Assembly (NCBI GenBank): GCA_040007395.1
Contig: JBDTVG010000181.1
Location: 1 to 52,883 of the forward strand
Origin: DATGFK01 sp040007395
Lineage (GTDB): Bacteria; Chloroflexota; Anaerolineae; Aggregatilineales; UBA2796
Direction: 5' to 3'
Length of the DNA stretch: 52,883 nucleotides
A program made the position numbers and the translations under genes. Below, one piece after another: positions 51,169 through 52,883 of the stretch (within the stretch, counting starts at the first letter, position 1; each line of letters opens with the position of its first letter). The notes under the pieces are model-generated. The model was not told the DNA's origin. It was given only the letters and a program-made list of their open reading frames with translations, and did not search any database.

Positions 51169-52883
51169 ATGCCTGAAAGCAAACCCCGTAAAGTTCGTGC
51201 TAAAAAAGACCGTTCTGAAAAGGCTGCTGAAGACCTTACATCTGCTGTGAAGTTCGTCGAAGAATCACAGAATATTCACCTGCACGACGAAAGCAACGAC
51301 CCCGAACCAGATGATGCCGTAAGAGTTCCTGACGAACTGCCTGTCCTGCCACTGCGTGGCCTCGTCGTTTACCCGCAAACCGCCATCCCCTTGACCATTG
51401 GTCAAGCACGTTCGGTGCGGTTGGTCGATGAAGCCGTTGCCGGGGATCGCTTGATCGCGTTGGTCGCGGCGCAGAACCCCGAACAGGAAATGCCCGGCCC
51501 CGACGAAATCTATAAGATCGGCACACTGGCGGCGATCCATCGGCTGTTCCGTGCACCCGATGGCACGATCCGCCTGCTGGTGCAGGGAATCGCCCGCATC
51601 CGCATCGAGAGCTACACGTCAACTGAGCCTTACTTGAAGGCTAGAGTTGTGGCTGCGCCGGAAAGCGCCGAAGTAAATATCGAGACGGAAGCGCTGATGC
51701 GGAATATCGTCGATCAGTTCACGCGGCTGGCGGATTTGGTGCCGAGTATCCCTAGCGAACTCCTGACTTCAACCTTAAACGTTGAAGACCCACTGCAATT
51801 GGTCTATGCCATCGCCACTTATATTCGGCTCAGTCTGGCAGACCAGCAGCGTATTCTTGAACTGGACAGCACCACCGATAAGCTGCGCTTCCTGATGGGC
51901 ATTCTGAACAAGGAACTAGAGGTTCTGGAGCTAGGCCGCAAGATCCAGACCGAAGCCCAATCGGAGATCGAAAAAGTCCAGCACGAATATTATTTGCGCG
52001 AACAGCTTAAGGCGATCCAGAAGCAGCTTGGCGAAGGCGACGAGCAGATCGTCGAGATCGAGATGTTCCGCGAGAAGATCGAAGCGGCGCAAATGCCCGA
52101 AGAAGCACGGCTCGAAGCGCAGCGTGAATTGGAACGACTCTCGCGCTTGCCCGCCGCTGCTGCCGAATATGGCGTGATCCGCACTTATCTCGATTGGTTG
52201 GTCAACCTGCCGTGGTCGAAAACCACCCATGATAATCTGGATATTGCCCATGCCCGTAAGATTTTGGACGAAGATCATTATGGTCTAAAAGACATCAAAG
52301 AGCGCATTATTGAATTTCTTGCGGTACGGCGGTTGCGTGCCGAACGTCACGACGAAATCACGCAAACGGGCGGGGGGCGCGGTAAACGCGATTATGTGCG
52401 CCGTGACCGTGAAGGCGCGATCTTGTGTTTCGTTGGGCCACCCGGCGTGGGCAAGACTTCGCTCGGTGCGTCAATTGCGCGGGCAATGGGGCGTAAGTTT
52501 ATCCGGATGAGTCTGGGCGGGGTGCGTGACGAAGCCGAGATTCGCGGGTTCCGCCGCACCTATATCGGCGCAATGCCGGGGCGCATCATCCAGACGTTGC
52601 GCCGTGCCGAAAGCCGCAACCCGGTGATTATGCTGGACGAGATCGACAAACTAGGCCGTGATTTTCGTGGCGATCCGGCATCGGCGCTGCTGGAAGTGCT
52701 TGACCCGGAACAGAACAATGAGTTCCGCGATCATTATATGGATGTTGCGTTCAATCTGAGCGATGCGCTGTTTATCACCACCGCCAACGAACTCGACCCC
52801 ATCCCCGGCCCACTGCGGGATCGTATGGAGATTATCCATCTGAGCGGCTATACCGAAGAAGAAAAAGTCGCCATCGCGGAACA
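51169..52883 (+). CDS. lon: ATP-dependent protease Lon (C-terminus beyond window)
   Basis: The frame is open from an ATG at 51169 to the window end (571 codons). It has a basic/acidic N-terminal leader of about 50 residues, the LonN substrate domain (LPVLPLRGLVVYPQTAIPLT), the coiled coil (EYYLREQLKAIQKQLGEGDE), DWLVNLPWSKTT, Walker A GPPGVGKTS (about 423) and Walker B VIMLDEIDKLG (about 485). The proteolytic domain with its Ser-Lys dyad is not in the window. Between the RRLRAE helix and the Walker A strand lies a basic insert (TQTGGGRGKRDYVRRDREGA) longer than usual. It follows Hsp20 by 4 nt. Confidence 0.95.
   Translation, partial: MPESKPRKVRAKKDRSEKAAEDLTSAVKFVEESQNIHLHDESNDPEPDDAVRVPDELPVLPLRGLVVYPQTAIPLTIGQARSVRLVDEAVAGDRLIALVAAQNPEQEMPGPDEIYKIGTLAAIHRLFRAPDGTIRLLVQGIARIRIESYTSTEPYLKARVVAAPESAEVNIETEALMRNIVDQFTRLADLVPSIPSELLTSTLNVEDPLQLVYAIATYIRLSLADQQRILELDSTTDKLRFLMGILNKELEVLELGRKIQTEAQSEIEKVQHEYYLREQLKAIQKQLGEGDEQIVEIEMFREKIEAAQMPEEARLEAQRELERLSRLPAAAAEYGVIRTYLDWLVNLPWSKTTHDNLDIAHARKILDEDHYGLKDIKERIIEFLAVRRLRAERHDEITQTGGGRGKRDYVRRDREGAILCFVGPPGVGKTSLGASIARAMGRKFIRMSLGGVRDEAEIRGFRRTYIGAMPGRIIQTLRRAESRNPVIMLDEIDKLGRDFRGDPASALLEVLDPEQNNEFRDHYMDVAFNLSDALFITTANELDPIPGPLRDRMEIIHLSGYTEEEKVAIAE

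Noticed and set aside
1..52883. CRISPR arrays, tRNA or rRNA genes, integrases or transposases
   Set aside because: I searched both strands by eye for regular repeat-spacer blocks, tRNA-like TTC-region motifs and recombinase motifs and found none I could support.

Overview
The window is about 52.9 kb of a bacterial chromosome of moderate GC, most likely from the phylum Chloroflexota. That placement is an inference. It rests on a NurA-domain protein, the TIGR03960-type B12/radical SAM protein, a short IF-2, a GDC-type SGNH protein, large YfhO-like membrane proteins and dispersed palindromes. I see no rRNA, tRNA, CRISPR array, transposase or prophage genes.

Layout. 1-1.8 kb: an Asp-nucleophile alpha/beta hydrolase (cut by the window edge) behind a MerR regulator. 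1.9-6.9 kb: a polyprenol-phosphate glycosyltransferase followed by a 1388-residue fusion of a YfhO-like membrane protein and a Wzx/MATE-type flippase, apparently a compact lipid-linked glycan unit. 6.9-16.8 kb: single genes including a DUF1800 protein, a GT4 glycosyltransferase, an R2K ATP-grasp protein, selA with a leaderless membrane-protein partner, a secreted lipoprotein-carrier-like protein, a methyltransferase-like protein and dienelactone hydrolase. 17-20.6 kb: a soluble histidine kinase, a small helical protein and a membrane hybrid kinase. 20.7-29.1 kb: a methyltransferase-GT2 fusion, an M24 homologue lacking metal ligands, a LacI regulator, a degenerate SGNH protein and a VIT/VWA protein.

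29.1-31.9 kb is an AT-rich island. It carries an EcoRV-like restriction endonuclease and its adenine methyltransferase, followed by a remnant of a second VWA gene's 3' end and an unrecognised gene. GATATC, the site I predict for this system, seems strongly depleted across the window.

32-39.5 kb (minus strand) is the conserved nusA-ylxR-infB-rbfA-nrnA-truB translation/transcription cluster. A two-gene unknown/PIN cassette is wedged between infB and rbfA, and a terminator-like hairpin lies between the nusA promoter and nusA. 39.7-44.1 kb: a TetR-controlled hydrolase with a near-perfect 29-bp operator, NurA and RimO. 44.2-48.6 kb: a duplicated-domain membrane protein, a decayed membrane ORF, and the radical SAM gene with a 102-bp palindromic element fused in frame into its start. 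48.6-52.9 kb: a membrane-anchored protein, a TIR-FGE fusion, Hsp20 and a Lon protease that runs off the window.
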